From assembly GCA_947457195.1 (NCBI GenBank), contig CANGUU010000009.1, positions 1 to 64,000 on the forward strand: DNA of 64,000 nt. The letters run 5' to 3'. A model generated the notes under the pieces. It worked only from the letters and a program-made list of their open reading frames with translations. It ran no database searches and was not told the origin of the DNA. This stretch comes from Gammaproteobacteria bacterium. GTDB lineage: Bacteria; Pseudomonadota; Gammaproteobacteria; Pseudomonadales; Pseudohongiellaceae. A program made the translations under genes and the position numbers. Numbering within the stretch: position 1 is the stretch's first letter; every line of letters starts with the position of its first letter. Of this stretch, positions 34,677-45,511 are shown one piece after another.

Positions 34677-36021
34677 GTGCGCTTCCGGCTGCCGTGGCCC
34701 GCTGCCGCAGTCGGTCGGTCGAGATGAGGGCGGCATAGCTCCAGCTGAGATGCCGCGCCGAGCGCGGTACCCCGGTGTCGCGGTCGACCTGTTCGCTCAG
34801 CGAGCCGTCGGACGGCGTCAGCCAGCGCACGGTTTCCAGCCAGGCGTCGCCGCGGGCAACCCAGGGTTGCGGCGCGTCCAGACCGGCCAGTGCGCGCCGG
34901 TAACAAAACGCGGCCGCTGCCAGCGTCGTCACGTACCAGGCACCGCCGCCGAAGTAGCGATCGCGCAGCGAGCGCCCGAGGGCTGGCGCAGCGCCTGCCG
35001 GTCGTTGCCGATTGAGTGGCAGCGCCCGATCAAAGGCGGCAGCCAGGGCGTCGAGCGTGGCGAGCGCGCGCGGGTCTCTCACGCTGTGCTCGGCACCGGG
35101 CAGGTCGGCCTCATTGATGGCGAGCAGGCAGGCGCTGTCGAGCGGCTGCGTGGCATGGGAGTCTGCCGTCACCGAGCCCTCGGACAGCCCGCGTACGGCC
35201 CGGAACGCGGCGGTCTCCGGCATCCAGAAACCCTGCAGCTGCCGGTGCAGCGTCCGCTCGGCGCGGCGCCAGCGGGCCGGGTTGTAGGCGCTGAAGACCC
35301 GGCCGTGTACCAGCGCCGCCCACTGGACCAGCGCGACGAAGTAGTGGTGGGCAAGCTCGTCGGCCTCCTCCCAGGGGCCGATGCTGCGTCGACCCGCCTG
35401 CCGCAACGTGAATTGCAGATCGCCCTGCAGCAGTTCCAGCAGGGCCGCGCTCGCCGTGCCGCCTTCGGCAAGCCAGGCAAGGCAGGCCAGCGCCCGCAGT
35501 GCCGGGCCATCGAGCTGCGGCCGCGACCAGCGCAGAAAATCGGCCGTGCCATCCGGGTTGAACCGTGGCTCGGCCAGCAGGCGGTCCCCGGTCAGCCGGC
35601 GCAGTTCGCCGCGCGGCCGCAGAAAACGTCGACAGGAGTCCAGCGTGGTGGCGTGGTGATCCACCGCGGCAGGGCGTAGCCGCGCTGCCCGCGCTATCGT
35701 CAGATTGAAGTCGATCATCTGGTGGAAACGGGACTGCCAGAACGCGCGCTCGTCGCGGTCGCTGCTGAGTGCCACCAGATCGACGACCGCCCGCATGACG
35801 GCGGCGCTGTCGCGCGGCCAGTGGAAGAAGTAGTCGGGTTCCGGATCCCAGTTGGCGATCACCGGTGATGCGAGCACCGAACCCGGCCGTGGTCGCACCC
35901 GCTGGCCGAACTCCGGTCGCACGCGCTGCAGGTCAGTGGCCGAGATCGCCGCTGCCAGCCGTTCTGCGCAAACCCGGCGTTCGGTCTGCAGCCAGGACTC
36001 CAGAGCGACCTTTCCGTGCAT
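34651..36021 (-). CDS. Glycoside hydrolase family 15 (glucoamylase/trehalase-type)
   Basis: 456 residues without a signal peptide. GH15 landmarks: HWPRDS (67-72), FNPDGTADFLRWSRPQLDGPALRAL with the substrate-binding region, WEE at 217-219 (general acid) and LSEQVDRDTG with E410 (general base), followed by LSWSYA. It is shorter than bacterial glucoamylases with an N-terminal beta-sandwich, so it is a bare catalytic barrel. It sits 27 nt downstream of smpB on the same strand. Substrate (starch-type glucan or trehalose) cannot be fixed. Confidence 0.85.
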   Translation of the reverse strand: MHGKVALESWLQTERRVCAERLAAAISATDLQRVRPEFGQRVRPRPGSVLASPVIANWDPEPDYFFHWPRDSAAVMRAVVDLVALSSDRDERAFWQSRFHQMIDFNLTIARAARLRPAAVDHHATTLDSCRRFLRPRGELRRLTGDRLLAEPRFNPDGTADFLRWSRPQLDGPALRALACLAWLAEGGTASAALLELLQGDLQFTLRQAGRRSIGPWEEADELAHHYFVALVQWAALVHGRVFSAYNPARWRRAERTLHRQLQGFWMPETAAFRAVRGLSEGSVTADSHATQPLDSACLLAINEADLPGAEHSVRDPRALATLDALAAAFDRALPLNRQRPAGAAPALGRSLRDRYFGGGAWYVTTLAAAAFCYRRALAGLDAPQPWVARGDAWLETVRWLTPSDGSLSEQVDRDTGVPRSARHLSWSYAALISTDRLRQRATAAGSALNPAGGGC

Positions 36022-36048
36022 GCCAGAGGTCTCCGGTGGGCGCTGCCG

Positions 36049-36534
36049 TCAGTGCTTTACTGCATGCGACATCGCCCGGCGCTTGGTGATGTTCCACTCG
36101 CGCTCCTTGGTGACGTCCCGCTTGTCGTAGGCATGCTTGCCTTTCGCCAGCGCAATCTCGGCCTTGATGAGGTGGCCTTTCCAGTAGAGTTTGGTACACA
36201 CGCAGGTATAGCCCTTCTGCTGCACGCCGGCAAAAAGGCGCGCCAGTTCCCTCTGGTTGAGCAGCAGCTTGCGGGTGCGCGTGGGGTCGGCCACGCTGTG
36301 GGTATTCGTGCTGGCGAGCGGCACGAACTGGGCGCCGAACAAGAAGGCCTCGCCGTTCTTCATCAGCACGTGACTGTCGACCAGCTGCACCTTTTTTTCC
36401 CGCAGACTCTTCACTTCCCAGCCGACCAGCGCCAGTCCGGCTTCGAAGCGGTCCTCCAGGAAGTAGTCGTGAGTGGCCTTCTTGTTGATGACGATGGTGC
36501 TGTCATCGAGCTTGGACTTCTTGGCTTTGCTCAT
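36049..36534 (-). CDS. smpB: SsrA-binding protein SmpB
   Basis: 161 residues, the usual length. [33 protein letters not shown] and GKKAYD-like [17 protein letters not shown] are diagnostic, and the basic C-terminal tail is present. SmpB delivers tmRNA (24562-24924) to stalled ribosomes. It is divergent from ratA, as in Pseudomonas and E. coli. Confidence 0.97.
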   Translation of the reverse strand: MSKAKKSKLDDSTIVINKKATHDYFLEDRFEAGLALVGWEVKSLREKKVQLVDSHVLMKNGEAFLFGAQFVPLASTNTHSVADPTRTRKLLLNQRELARLFAGVQQKGYTCVCTKLYWKGHLIKAEIALAKGKHAYDKRDVTKEREWNITKRRAMSHAVKH

Positions 36535-36563
36535 GGCAGGGCGCGGCTCGGTCGGGGCCGCGC

Positions 36564-36592
36564 ATTATAGACTCGCGGCTGCGGGCTGTCGT
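36564..36592 (-). promoter_or_regulatory. Sigma-70 promoter for smpB
   Basis: On the minus strand ACGACA (36592-36587) and a perfect TATAAT (36569-36564) are separated by 17 nt. Transcription would begin near 36557, about 23 nt before the smpB ATG. Confidence 0.6.
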
Positions 36593-36630
36593 GTTGTCTA
36601 ATGCTGGTCCACCCTGGCTTCCCGTTTCGC

Positions 36631-37101
36631 ATGGCCCGCATCGCCCGCTCAGCCCTGTTGCCCCAGTCTGCAGCCCGCATGTTTGCGTTGGTCGATGACA
36701 TCCCCAGCTATCCGCAGTACCTGCAGGGATGTCTGGCCGCCGAGGTACTCGAGCGTGGAGCGTCACACGTCACGGCACGGCTCACGCTCGGCAAGGCGGG
36801 GCTGCGCCATGCATTCACCACGCGCAACCAACTGGAACCCCCGCGGAGCATGACCCTGCAGTTGGTCGAGGGGCCGTTCCGGAAATTCGCGGCCGTGTGG
36901 CGCTTCGAGCCGCTGTCGGAGGCGGCCTGCAAGGTGAGCCTCGATCTCGACTTCGAATTCGGCACTGGCTTGGTAGATGCGGCACTCGCCGCCCTGTTCG
37001 AAAGCACGGCCAGCGACATGGTGAACGCCATTGCACGCCGTGCCGAGCAGGTCTACGGCTCGGGTACCGACACTGGAGCATCAACTGGAGCATCAACATG
37101 A
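36631..37101 (+). CDS. ratA: Ribosome association/ubiquinone-binding START protein RatA
   Basis: 156 residues from the ATG at 36631, matching the family start MARIARSAL; the ATG at 36601 is less likely. The START/polyketide-cyclase pattern AARMFALVDDIPSYPQYLQGC and FTTRNQL, with LVEGPFRKF, is clear. Homologues inhibit 70S association (RatA, E. coli) or bind ubiquinone (Coq10-like). The C-terminal TGASTGAST is encoded by a 12-nt tandem repeat that also carries the rnfH ribosome-binding site. Confidence 0.9.
   Translation: MARIARSALLPQSAARMFALVDDIPSYPQYLQGCLAAEVLERGASHVTARLTLGKAGLRHAFTTRNQLEPPRSMTLQLVEGPFRKFAAVWRFEPLSEAACKVSLDLDFEFGTGLVDAALAALFESTASDMVNAIARRAEQVYGSGTDTGASTGAST
37072..37095 (+). 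repeat. 12-nt tandem repeat at the ratA/rnfH junction
   Basis: ACTGGAGCATCA occurs twice in direct succession (37072-37083 and 37084-37095). Each copy carries a GGAG, so rnfH is preceded by two Shine-Dalgarno-like elements, the nearer one about 8 nt before its ATG. Confidence 0.85.
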
Positions 37102-37418
37102 CGGATGCAGCGCTGCTGACGGTGGAAGTCGTCTATGCGCTGCCGTGGCAGCAGCGGCTGGCCTCGCTGCAGGTGGAAGCGGGAACGACCGCCCTGCAGG
37201 CCGTGGAGCGCTCGGGCCTTCTGACCGAATTCCCGGAGATAGTGCTGGCCAAGGCCCGGATGGGTATCTTTTCGCGCGTGCTGGATGGAAGCCTGCTGCC
37301 GACGCCGGATCGCTACGTGCTCCAGCAAGGCGATCGTGTGGAAATCTACCGGCCCCTCGTTGCCGATCCGAAGGCGGCACGCCAGCAGCGGGCGGCCAAG
37401 GCGCGGTCGAATCATTAG
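37098..37418 (+). CDS. rnfH: RnfH family protein (RatB)
   Basis: 106 residues from the ATG at 37098, which overlaps the ratA stop. The ubiquitin-like RnfH pattern is clear: LTVEVVYALPWQQRLASLQV, TALQAVERSGL, FPEI, MGIFSRV and GDRVEIYRPL-ADPKAARQQRA. It is conserved next to ratA; a chaperone-like or ribosome-related role is suspected but not established. Confidence 0.92.
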   Translation: MTDAALLTVEVVYALPWQQRLASLQVEAGTTALQAVERSGLLTEFPEIVLAKARMGIFSRVLDGSLLPTPDRYVLQQGDRVEIYRPLVADPKAARQQRAAKARSNH

Positions 37419-37473
37419 AGAAATTCGGCGCGAACGGATCCGGTACGGACGGTGTCGGCGAAGGGCCAGGCGC

Positions 37474-37899
37474 TTACTGTGGTTGGCGCGCCATCGGCAG
37501 CAGGGGGGTCGGCGTCGCCGGAGGAGCCGATGGAGCGGTCGCCGTAGCGGGAAACTGTGCGTTCTCCGGCGTTTGCTCGAAGTCGCCTTCCAGTCGCGTC
37601 AGTTGGTCGTTTTCGAAATAGACGGTCAGGCGCTCCTGAACCCGCTCTCCACCACCCGGCTGATAGCTGTACAGGTAGTCCCAGCGGTCCTGGTCAAAGG
37701 TGTCGCGCAGCAGGGGCGTACCCAGGATGAAGGTGACCTGGCGCTTGGTGAGGCCCGGTCGCAGTTGGTCGATCATCTCCTGGGTCAGGAGGTTTCCCTG
37801 CGGAATGTCGATGCGGTAAACACCGGGGAAGCTGAACGAGGTCACCGAGCCGCAGGCCGTGAGCAGTACACAGAGGCTGGCGATCAGCACGCCTTTCAC
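37474..37899 (-). CDS. bamE: Outer-membrane assembly lipoprotein BamE
   Basis: About 141 residues from a GTG at 37899, chosen because it gives a compact lipoprotein signal ([18 protein letters not shown], cysteine near residue 16). ATG at 38004 or 38052 would add an implausibly long leader. The BamE domain has [22 protein letters not shown] and [29 protein letters not shown]. The C-terminal tail is rich in Pro/Ala. BamE is part of the BAM complex for beta-barrel insertion. It is divergent from fur, as in Pseudomonas. Confidence 0.9.
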   Translation of the reverse strand: MKGVLIASLCVLLTACGSVTSFSFPGVYRIDIPQGNLLTQEMIDQLRPGLTKRQVTFILGTPLLRDTFDQDRWDYLYSYQPGGGERVQERLTVYFENDQLTRLEGDFEQTPENAQFPATATAPSAPPATPTPLLPMARQPQ

Positions 37900-38027
37900 C
37901 GCGCCGGAAACACCATGCGCACGGCAGACTGGCGGGGCAGCGGCCGCAGGCAGGTGGACCGCTGGGGCGTTGGATCGTGTGGGAATCACTGCAAGGAAGG
38001 GCATGGGAGACTGCGATTCTTGTGCTT

Positions 38028-38055
38028 TTGTGGGCCTGCTATAAGCGGGCATAAT
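38028..38055 (+). promoter_or_regulatory. Candidate sigma-70 promoter for fur
   Basis: TTGTGG (38028-38033), 16 nt, CATAAT (38050-38055). The start would lie near 38062, about 66 nt ahead of the fur ATG. I see no convincing Fur box. Confidence 0.45.
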
Positions 38056-38127
38056 ACAAGAAAGCAGGAAAAGCTGTCAGGGCTGCCATAGCGGCGTTGA
38101 TGGAGTATGCAACTGACGAGGTGCCGC

Positions 38128-38550
38128 ATGCCGGGAGAAAATCAGGAACTGCGCAAGGCCGGCCTCAAGGTCACGTTGCCGCGTGTGAAGATCATGCAGA
38201 TTCTCGAATCTGCACCTTCGCGCCACATGAGCGCGGAGGATGTCTACAAGGCGCTGCGCGATGCCGATGAAGATGTCGGCCTCGCCACGGTGTACCGCGT
38301 ACTGACCCAGTTCGAATCCGCCGGCCTCGTGATGCGGCATCACTTCGAGGGGGGCCATTCCGTCTTCGAAATGAGTTCCGACCACCACCACGACCACATC
38401 GTCTGCACCAAGTGCGGCCACGTGGAGGAATTCATGGACGAGGTCATCGAAGAGCGCCAACGCAAGGTGGCCCGCGAGAAAGGCTTCACGGTCAGTGACC
38501 ATTCGCTCTACATCTACGGCCTGTGCCAGCAGTGCCAGCGCCTTCCCTGA
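38128..38550 (+). CDS. fur: Ferric uptake regulator Fur
   Basis: 140 residues from the ATG at 38128, supported by GAGGTG and by the family start ENQELRKAGLKVTLPR; an upstream ATG at 38107 is less likely. The winged helix (LATVYRVLTQFESAGLV) and the metal-binding HHHDH stretch with CTKCGHVEEF and a C-terminal CQQC are intact. It represses iron-uptake genes when loaded with Fe(II). Confidence 0.96.
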   Translation: MPGENQELRKAGLKVTLPRVKIMQILESAPSRHMSAEDVYKALRDADEDVGLATVYRVLTQFESAGLVMRHHFEGGHSVFEMSSDHHHDHIVCTKCGHVEEFMDEVIEERQRKVAREKGFTVSDHSLYIYGLCQQCQRLP

Positions 38551-38565
38551 AGCCGTCCCGCAGCG

Positions 38566-40233
38566 TCAGTCCAGCATCAATTCACGGGCATGGGCGAGCG
38601 AGCGCTCGCTGTGCTCGTCGCCGCTCAGCATGCGGGCGAGTTCGCGGACGCGTGCCTCGTTGCTGAGGGCGAGCAACGTGGTGAGCGTCTGCTGGCGCAG
38701 GGTGGTCTTGCTGACCAGCAGGTGCTGGTGCGCCTGGGCCGCCACTTGCGCCTGATGCGTCACGCATAGCACCTGACCGCGTTCCCCCAACTGCCGCAGC
38801 AACTCGCCGACGGCCCGCGCGGTGCTGCCGCCGATGCCCACGTCGACTTCGTCGAAGACCAGGGTCGGAATCGCGGAGGTCTGTGCCGTCACGACCTGAA
38901 TGGCGAGGCTCACCCGCGAAAGCTCCCCGCCCGAGGCGATCTTGGCCAGGGGCTTGGGCGGCTGGCCGGGGTTGGTGCTGATCAGGAATTCGATGGCATC
39001 GAAGCCCTGTGGCCCGGGTACCCGGGCTTCATCGCTGTTCAAGGCGATCTCGAGGCGTGCCGCGCCCATGCCCAGCTTGCTGAGCTGGGCATTGACCGCC
39101 TTCTGCAGCCGCGAGGCGACCGCCAGGCGCTTGCTGCTGAGTTCACCCGCCAGTCGGCCGTACTGCAGCAGTTGCTGCTCACACTCCTGCTCCAGCGCCG
39201 CCAGTTTGTCGTCGCTCACGGCGAGGGTGTCCAGTTCCCTGGTGAGCGCCAAGGTATGGGCATAAAGCTCTGCCGGTGGAACCCGGTGCTTGCGTGCCAG
39301 CCGGTGAACGGCGCCCAGTCGCTCGTCGACCTCCTGCAGGCGCTGCGGATTTGCCTCGATGCGGGCGCTGGCCTTTTGCACGGCGCCGCCGGCTTCCTCG
39401 ACCTGGATCAGCGCGTTCTGCAGCAGGCCCAGGGCCTCCTGCAACAGCGGAGTCTGGAAGGGCAGGTTCTCCAGCAGGGCAGTCGCCCGCTGCAGACCCT
39501 GCTCCAGGCAAAAATCTTCGGCTTCCGAGCAGAGACCCAGCACCTGCTGCAGGGTCGCCAGGGCGCTGTCGGCGTGACTCAGCTGACTGTGTTCCGCCTC
39601 CAGGGCGGCCAGTTCGTCGGGGCCGAGGTCGAGCTCACGCAGTTCCTGCACCTGATACCCGAGCAGCTCGACCTGGGCCGCGTCCGCCGAACTGCGGCTG
39701 CGCAGCGCGTCCAGCAGGGTACGCTGCCGGCGCAGTTGCTCGGCTGCAGACTGGACACGGCTGGCCAGCGTCTGCAGCCCGCCGAAGGCATCGAGCAGGC
39801 GCTGGTGCGTGGGGGTTTTCAGCAGCGACTGGTGCTCATGCTGGCTGTGGATGTCGATCAACAGCTCGCCCAGCGCTTTCAGCTCGGCAAGGCTGGTGCT
39901 CTGGCCGTTGACGTAGGCGCGGGAGCGTCCGTCGCGGGTGAGGACTCGCCGCAGGATGCACTCGCCATCTTCCAGGGGGAAATCACGCTCCTGCAGCCAG
40001 TCGAGGGCAGGATTGCCGGGTTCGATCTGAAAACTGGCACTTATGTCGGCGCGCTCGGCTCCTTGCCGGATCACATCCTGATCGGCGCGATCTCCCAGCG
40101 TTAGACCCAGCGCATCCAGCATGATGGACTTGCCGGCACCGGTTTCGCCGGTGATCGCGGTGGTGCCGCGCTGCAGTTCGAGATCGAGTTTTTCGACCAG
40201 CGCGAAATTGTGGATCGTCAGGTGGGTCAGCAT
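38566..40233 (-). CDS. recN: DNA repair protein RecN
   Basis: 555 residues, normal length. SMC-like ATPase: Walker [17 protein letters not shown] (about 31-45), a long coiled-coil middle, signature [10 protein letters not shown] after ASGGE, and Walker [14 protein letters not shown]. It acts in double-strand-break repair. It is convergent with fur and divergent from grpE. Confidence 0.96.
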   Translation of the reverse strand: MLTHLTIHNFALVEKLDLELQRGTTAITGETGAGKSIMLDALGLTLGDRADQDVIRQGAERADISASFQIEPGNPALDWLQERDFPLEDGECILRRVLTRDGRSRAYVNGQSTSLAELKALGELLIDIHSQHEHQSLLKTPTHQRLLDAFGGLQTLASRVQSAAEQLRRQRTLLDALRSRSSADAAQVELLGYQVQELRELDLGPDELAALEAEHSQLSHADSALATLQQVLGLCSEAEDFCLEQGLQRATALLENLPFQTPLLQEALGLLQNALIQVEEAGGAVQKASARIEANPQRLQEVDERLGAVHRLARKHRVPPAELYAHTLALTRELDTLAVSDDKLAALEQECEQQLLQYGRLAGELSSKRLAVASRLQKAVNAQLSKLGMGAARLEIALNSDEARVPGPQGFDAIEFLISTNPGQPPKPLAKIASGGELSRVSLAIQVVTAQTSAIPTLVFDEVDVGIGGSTARAVGELLRQLGERGQVLCVTHQAQVAAQAHQHLLVSKTTLRQQTLTTLLALSNEARVRELARMLSGDEHSERSLAHARELMLD

Positions 40234-40340
40234 CGTCGAAACAACACAGGGTTCGCCCGGATTGTAGTACAGAACCCGCCCGTCGACCGGCGCCCGCGCC
40301 CCGGGACAAGGCGACCACTGTCCGGCCTTGCGGCACTCCT

Positions 40341-40368
40341 CTTGAATCCCCGGCTTTCAGCCCCATAT
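40341..40368 (+). promoter_or_regulatory. Sigma-32 heat-shock promoter for grpE
   Basis: CTTGAAT (40341-40347), 13 nt, CCCCATAT (40361-40368) matches the RpoH consensus (CTTGAAA-N13-CCCCATnT) almost perfectly. The predicted start near 40375 leaves a leader of about 33 nt before the grpE ATG. Confidence 0.88.
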
Positions 40369-40407
40369 CCGGCGGCATTCCCCAGCAGCCACGGAGCTCC
40401 CTCTTCC

Positions 40408-40983
40408 ATGTCCGGTGATCAATCCCACACCCCGTCGCCCAACGGCGACGGTGATCAGTGCCAGAACCCGTCGGATGACAGCGCTGGTAGGCCGGCAGTC
40501 GAAGCGGAGATCGAAATCGCTGCGCGCATCCAGCAGGCAGTAGCTGCGGCGCTTGCCGAGCAGCGTGAATCGGTACTGCGTGCCCAGGCCGAAGTGCAGA
40601 ACATGCGCCGCCGCTGCGAAGGCGATGTCGAGAAGGCCCACAAGTTCGCCCTCGAGAAGTTCAGCGGCGAACTGTTGCCGGTGCTCGACAACCTGGAGCG
40701 GGCCCTGCGCGCCGTTCCCGATGCCCAGCGCGAGCAGGTGCGTGGTCTCTACGAGGGCGTGGAGCTCACGCTGAAGGGCTTTGCAGAAACGCTGGCACGT
40801 TTCCAGATCAGGCAGGTCAACCCGGTTGGCGAACCGTTCGATCCCCAGTTGCACCAGGCAATTGCCCAGGTGCCAAACCCGTCGGTTGCGCCGAATTCCG
40901 TCCTGGAGGTCATGCAGAAGGGCTACACCCTCAACGGTCGGGTGCTGCGGGCCGCGATGGTCGTGGTGTCGCGAGCCCCCTGA
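40408..40983 (+). CDS. grpE: Nucleotide exchange factor GrpE
   Basis: 191 residues from the ATG at 40408 (GGAG upstream; the frame is open further up but overlaps the heat-shock promoter). A long helix ([35 protein letters not shown]) precedes the beta-domain with [15 protein letters not shown] and [17 protein letters not shown]. GrpE releases ADP from DnaK, the next gene. Confidence 0.96.
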   Translation: MSGDQSHTPSPNGDGDQCQNPSDDSAGRPAVEAEIEIAARIQQAVAAALAEQRESVLRAQAEVQNMRRRCEGDVEKAHKFALEKFSGELLPVLDNLERALRAVPDAQREQVRGLYEGVELTLKGFAETLARFQIRQVNPVGEPFDPQLHQAIAQVPNPSVAPNSVLEVMQKGYTLNGRVLRAAMVVVSRAP

Positions 40984-40985
40984 GA

Positions 40986-41015
40986 CTTGAATTTCCAAAG
41001 GCCGCACCTACATAG
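40986..41015 (+). promoter_or_regulatory. Candidate second sigma-32 promoter for dnaK
   Basis: CTTGAAT (40986-40992), 15 nt, CTACATAG (41008-41015). The -35 is as good as the grpE one; the -10 matches in five of eight positions. It would allow dnaK expression independent of grpE. Confidence 0.5.
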
Positions 41016-41090
41016 GGGGCATGTGACGCTGCCCGGCAGACCGGGCGGCCCCCAACCAACAGACAATTTGCGGTAAGCGAGGCAGACGAT

Positions 41091-43031
41091 ATGGGCAGAA
41101 TCATTGGCATCGATCTTGGCACCACCAACTCCTGCGTGGCCATTCTCGAAGGCGGCAAGGCGAAGGTCATCGAAAACTCAGAGGGCGATCGGACGACACC
41201 TTCCATCATCGCTTACACCGAAGATGGCGAGATCCTCGTGGGTCAGCCGGCCAAGCGTCAGGCGGTCACTAACCCCAAGAACACCCTGTTTGCGGTCAAG
41301 CGTCTGATCGGCCGGCAGTTCAAGGACGATGTCGTGCAGAAAGACATCAGCATGGTGCCGTACAAGATCGCCAAGGCCGACAACGGCGATGCCTGGGTGG
41401 AAGTGCGCGGAGAAAAAATGGCGCCGCCGCAGATTTCCGCGCAGGTGCTGAAGAAAATGAAGAAAACCGCCGAAGATTACCTCGGCGAGGCAGTCACGGA
41501 AGCCGTCGTGACCGTGCCGGCCTACTTCAATGACGCGCAGCGTCAGGCCACCAAGGATGCCGGGCGCATCGCCGGTCTGGACGTCAAGCGCATCATCAAC
41601 GAGCCCACGGCAGCGGCGCTTGCCTTCGGCATGGACAAGAAGGCCGGCGATACGACCATCGCCGTCTACGACCTCGGTGGTGGCACCTTCGACATTTCCA
41701 TCATCGAAATTGCCGAAACCGACGGTGAGCACAGCTTCGAAGTGCTGTCGACCAATGGTGATACCTTCCTGGGCGGCGAGGATTTCGACCTGCGGGTCAT
41801 CGAGTTTCTGGCGGAGGACTTCAGGAAATCCACTGGCATCGACCTGCACAATGATCCGCTGGCACTGCAGCGACTCAAGGAGGCGGCCGAGAAGGCAAAG
41901 ATCGAGTTGTCCAGTGCACAGCAGACCGAGGTGAACCTGCCATACATCACGGCGGATGCCACGGGTCCCAAGCATCTGGTGGTCAAGGTGACGCGCTCCA
42001 AACTGGAAGCGCTGGTCGAAGATCTCGTTACCCGCACCATCGAGCCCCTGAAAGTGGCCCTGAAGGATGCCGGTCTGTCGGTCGACAAGATCGATGACGT
42101 CATCCTGGTGGGTGGTCAGACCCGCATGCCGCTGGTGCAGAAGAAAGTAGCCGAATTCTTCGGCAAGGAGCCTCGCAAGGACGTCAACCCGGACGAAGCC
42201 GTAGCGCTGGGAGCTTCCATTCAGGCGGCTGTGCTTGCCGGAGAAGTCACCGATGTCCTGCTGCTTGACGTCACGCCGCTGTCGCTCGGCATCGAGACCC
42301 TCGGGGGTGTGGCTACCGTGCTGATCGAGAAGAACACCACGATCCCCTGCAACAAGAAACAGACGTTTTCTACGGCCGAAGACAATCAGCGCGCTGTGAC
42401 CATCCACGTAGTGCAGGGTGAGCGCAAGCAGGCTGCCCAGAACAAGTCGCTGGGCCGCTTCGATCTGTCGGACATTCCGCCGGCGCCGCGAGGCATGCCG
42501 CAGATCGAGGTCAGCTTCGACCTCAATGCCGACGGCATTCTCAATGTGTCTGCCAAGGACGTGGCAACGGGCAAGCAGCAGTCGATCGTCATCAAGGCCT
42601 CCAGTGGCCTGACCGAGGACGAGATCAAGAAAATGGTGCGGGACGCCGAGTCCCATGCCGCCGAGGACAAGAAATTCGAGGAGTTGATCACCGCCCGCAA
42701 TCAGGCAGATGGCTTGATCCATTCCACCAGAAAGACGCTGACCGAGGCCAAGGACAAGGTCGAGGCGGGAGAGAAGGAAAGAATCGAAACGGCGATTGCT
42801 GCGCTTGAAGCCGTTGCCAAGGGCGACGACCTGCAAGCGATCAAGGATCGCACCGAAGACCTGTCGAAGGCAGCGTCCGGTCTGGCGCAGCGCATGTACG
42901 AGGAAGCCGCCAAGAGTGGTGCTGGCGCTCCCGGCGGAGCCACCGATGCCGGTGGTGGTGCCGGGACCGGAAGCAAAGCCAGCGATGACGCTGTCGATGC
43001 CGAGTTCGAGGAAGTCAAAGACGACAAATAG
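41091..43031 (+). CDS. dnaK: Chaperone DnaK (Hsp70)
   Basis: 646 residues. [13 protein letters not shown] at the start, the phosphate-2 motif [26 protein letters not shown], the linker [19 protein letters not shown] and the acidic C-terminal EEVKDDK are all standard. Refolds proteins with DnaJ and GrpE. It is followed by an intrinsic terminator before dnaJ. Confidence 0.98.
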   Translation: MGRIIGIDLGTTNSCVAILEGGKAKVIENSEGDRTTPSIIAYTEDGEILVGQPAKRQAVTNPKNTLFAVKRLIGRQFKDDVVQKDISMVPYKIAKADNGDAWVEVRGEKMAPPQISAQVLKKMKKTAEDYLGEAVTEAVVTVPAYFNDAQRQATKDAGRIAGLDVKRIINEPTAAALAFGMDKKAGDTTIAVYDLGGGTFDISIIEIAETDGEHSFEVLSTNGDTFLGGEDFDLRVIEFLAEDFRKSTGIDLHNDPLALQRLKEAAEKAKIELSSAQQTEVNLPYITADATGPKHLVVKVTRSKLEALVEDLVTRTIEPLKVALKDAGLSVDKIDDVILVGGQTRMPLVQKKVAEFFGKEPRKDVNPDEAVALGASIQAAVLAGEVTDVLLLDVTPLSLGIETLGGVATVLIEKNTTIPCNKKQTFSTAEDNQRAVTIHVVQGERKQAAQNKSLGRFDLSDIPPAPRGMPQIEVSFDLNADGILNVSAKDVATGKQQSIVIKASSGLTEDEIKKMVRDAESHAAEDKKFEELITARNQADGLIHSTRKTLTEAKDKVEAGEKERIETAIAALEAVAKGDDLQAIKDRTEDLSKAASGLAQRMYEEAAKSGAGAPGGATDAGGGAGTGSKASDDAVDAEFEEVKDDK

Positions 43032-43121
43032 CCGGCGCGCCGGGCAGCGGGCGCTGCGGGAGACCCCGCGCGCCGCCGGTTGCAGAAAAAGGCTCGCTGG
43101 CTTCCGGAGAAGTGCCGATGT

Positions 43122-43155
43122 CGGAGCGGGTCACCCGCTCCGGCTTTTTCGTTTT
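43122..43155 (+). terminator. Intrinsic terminator between dnaK and dnaJ
   Basis: CGGAGCGGG (43122-43130) pairs with CCCGCTCCG (43134-43142) over a 3-nt loop, followed by GCTTTTTCGTTTT. It probably reduces dnaJ relative to dnaK, since no separate strong dnaJ promoter is visible. Confidence 0.88.
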
Positions 43156-43173
43156 GCATGCAGTGGATGAGTC

Positions 43174-45145
<1,972 letters not shown>

Positions 45146-45191
45146 TTTCCGCAACAGGGGCTTGCAGCAGACAAAGTCCGGCAATTTCGCG

Positions 45192-45221
45192 TAGACAACG
45201 CCGCGCGGCTTTACCTAAAAT
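45192..45221 (+). promoter_or_regulatory. Candidate sigma-70 promoter in dapB-carA gap
   Basis: TAGACA (5/6 match) and TAAAAT (5/6 match) are separated by 18 nt. Predicted start near 45228. The transcript would meet the terminator at 45279 after about 50 nt unless read through into carA. Confidence 0.5.
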
Positions 45222-45278
45222 GCGCGCTCAGTATGAAAGACACTGAGTCAGCAAAGCCTAGCGGCAAAGTCTCGAGAG

Positions 45279-45313
45279 AAGCGGAATGAGCGCCACGCAT
45301 TCCGCTTTTTTTT
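45279..45313 (+). terminator. Intrinsic terminator or attenuator upstream of carA
   Basis: AAGCGGAATG (45279-45288) pairs with CATTCCGCTT (45298-45307) over a 9-nt loop, with a T run from 45306 to 45313. It lies 134 nt after dapB and about 200 nt before carA, so it may end dapB transcription or attenuate carAB. Confidence 0.88.
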
Positions 45314-45481
45314 GGCTGTAATTCCGGACGATTCCGCTGGGCGGAGCCGCACGCCGACTCCGGGGTCTTCATTCCTTATCTACCCTTGCACCTTTCGACC
45401 CCCTCGCTCACCCGAGGCGGTCTCGCGCGGCCCGGTGGTCTCCCCGTCGCGCCGTCCCGGCAGCAGGGCAACGACAACGAC

Positions 45482-45498
45482 GACGCAGTCACTGCGTC
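45482..45498. promoter_or_regulatory. Perfect 8+1+8 inverted repeat just upstream of carA
   Basis: GACGCAGTCACTGCGTC is a palindrome with a single central base, ending 13 nt before the carA ATG. It could be an operator or an RNA hairpin affecting access to the ribosome-binding site. Confidence 0.5.
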
Positions 45499-45511
45499 AC
45501 TTGAAGAGGAC

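Larger units (their letters stand above)
45146..45511 (+). other. 366-nt dapB-carA intergenic region with possible leader RNA
   Basis: It contains a sigma-70-like promoter (TAGACA 45192-45197, 18 nt, TAAAAT 45216-45221), a short hairpin (CTCAGT 45227-45232 with ACTGAG 45242-45247), a strong terminator (45279-45313), about 165 nt of featureless sequence and a perfect inverted repeat at 45482-45498 just before the carA ribosome-binding site. An 18-codon frame (45233-45289, MKDTESAKPSGKVSREAE) starts beside the predicted transcript start and ends inside the terminator stem, but has no ribosome-binding site. Confidence 0.55.

Noticed and set aside
40246-40274. Possible LexA box upstream of recN (CTGTACTACAATCCGG on the minus strand)
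   Set aside because: Only the CTGT half is present; the expected ACAG at the proper spacing reads CCGG. SOS control of recN is not supported by this sequence.
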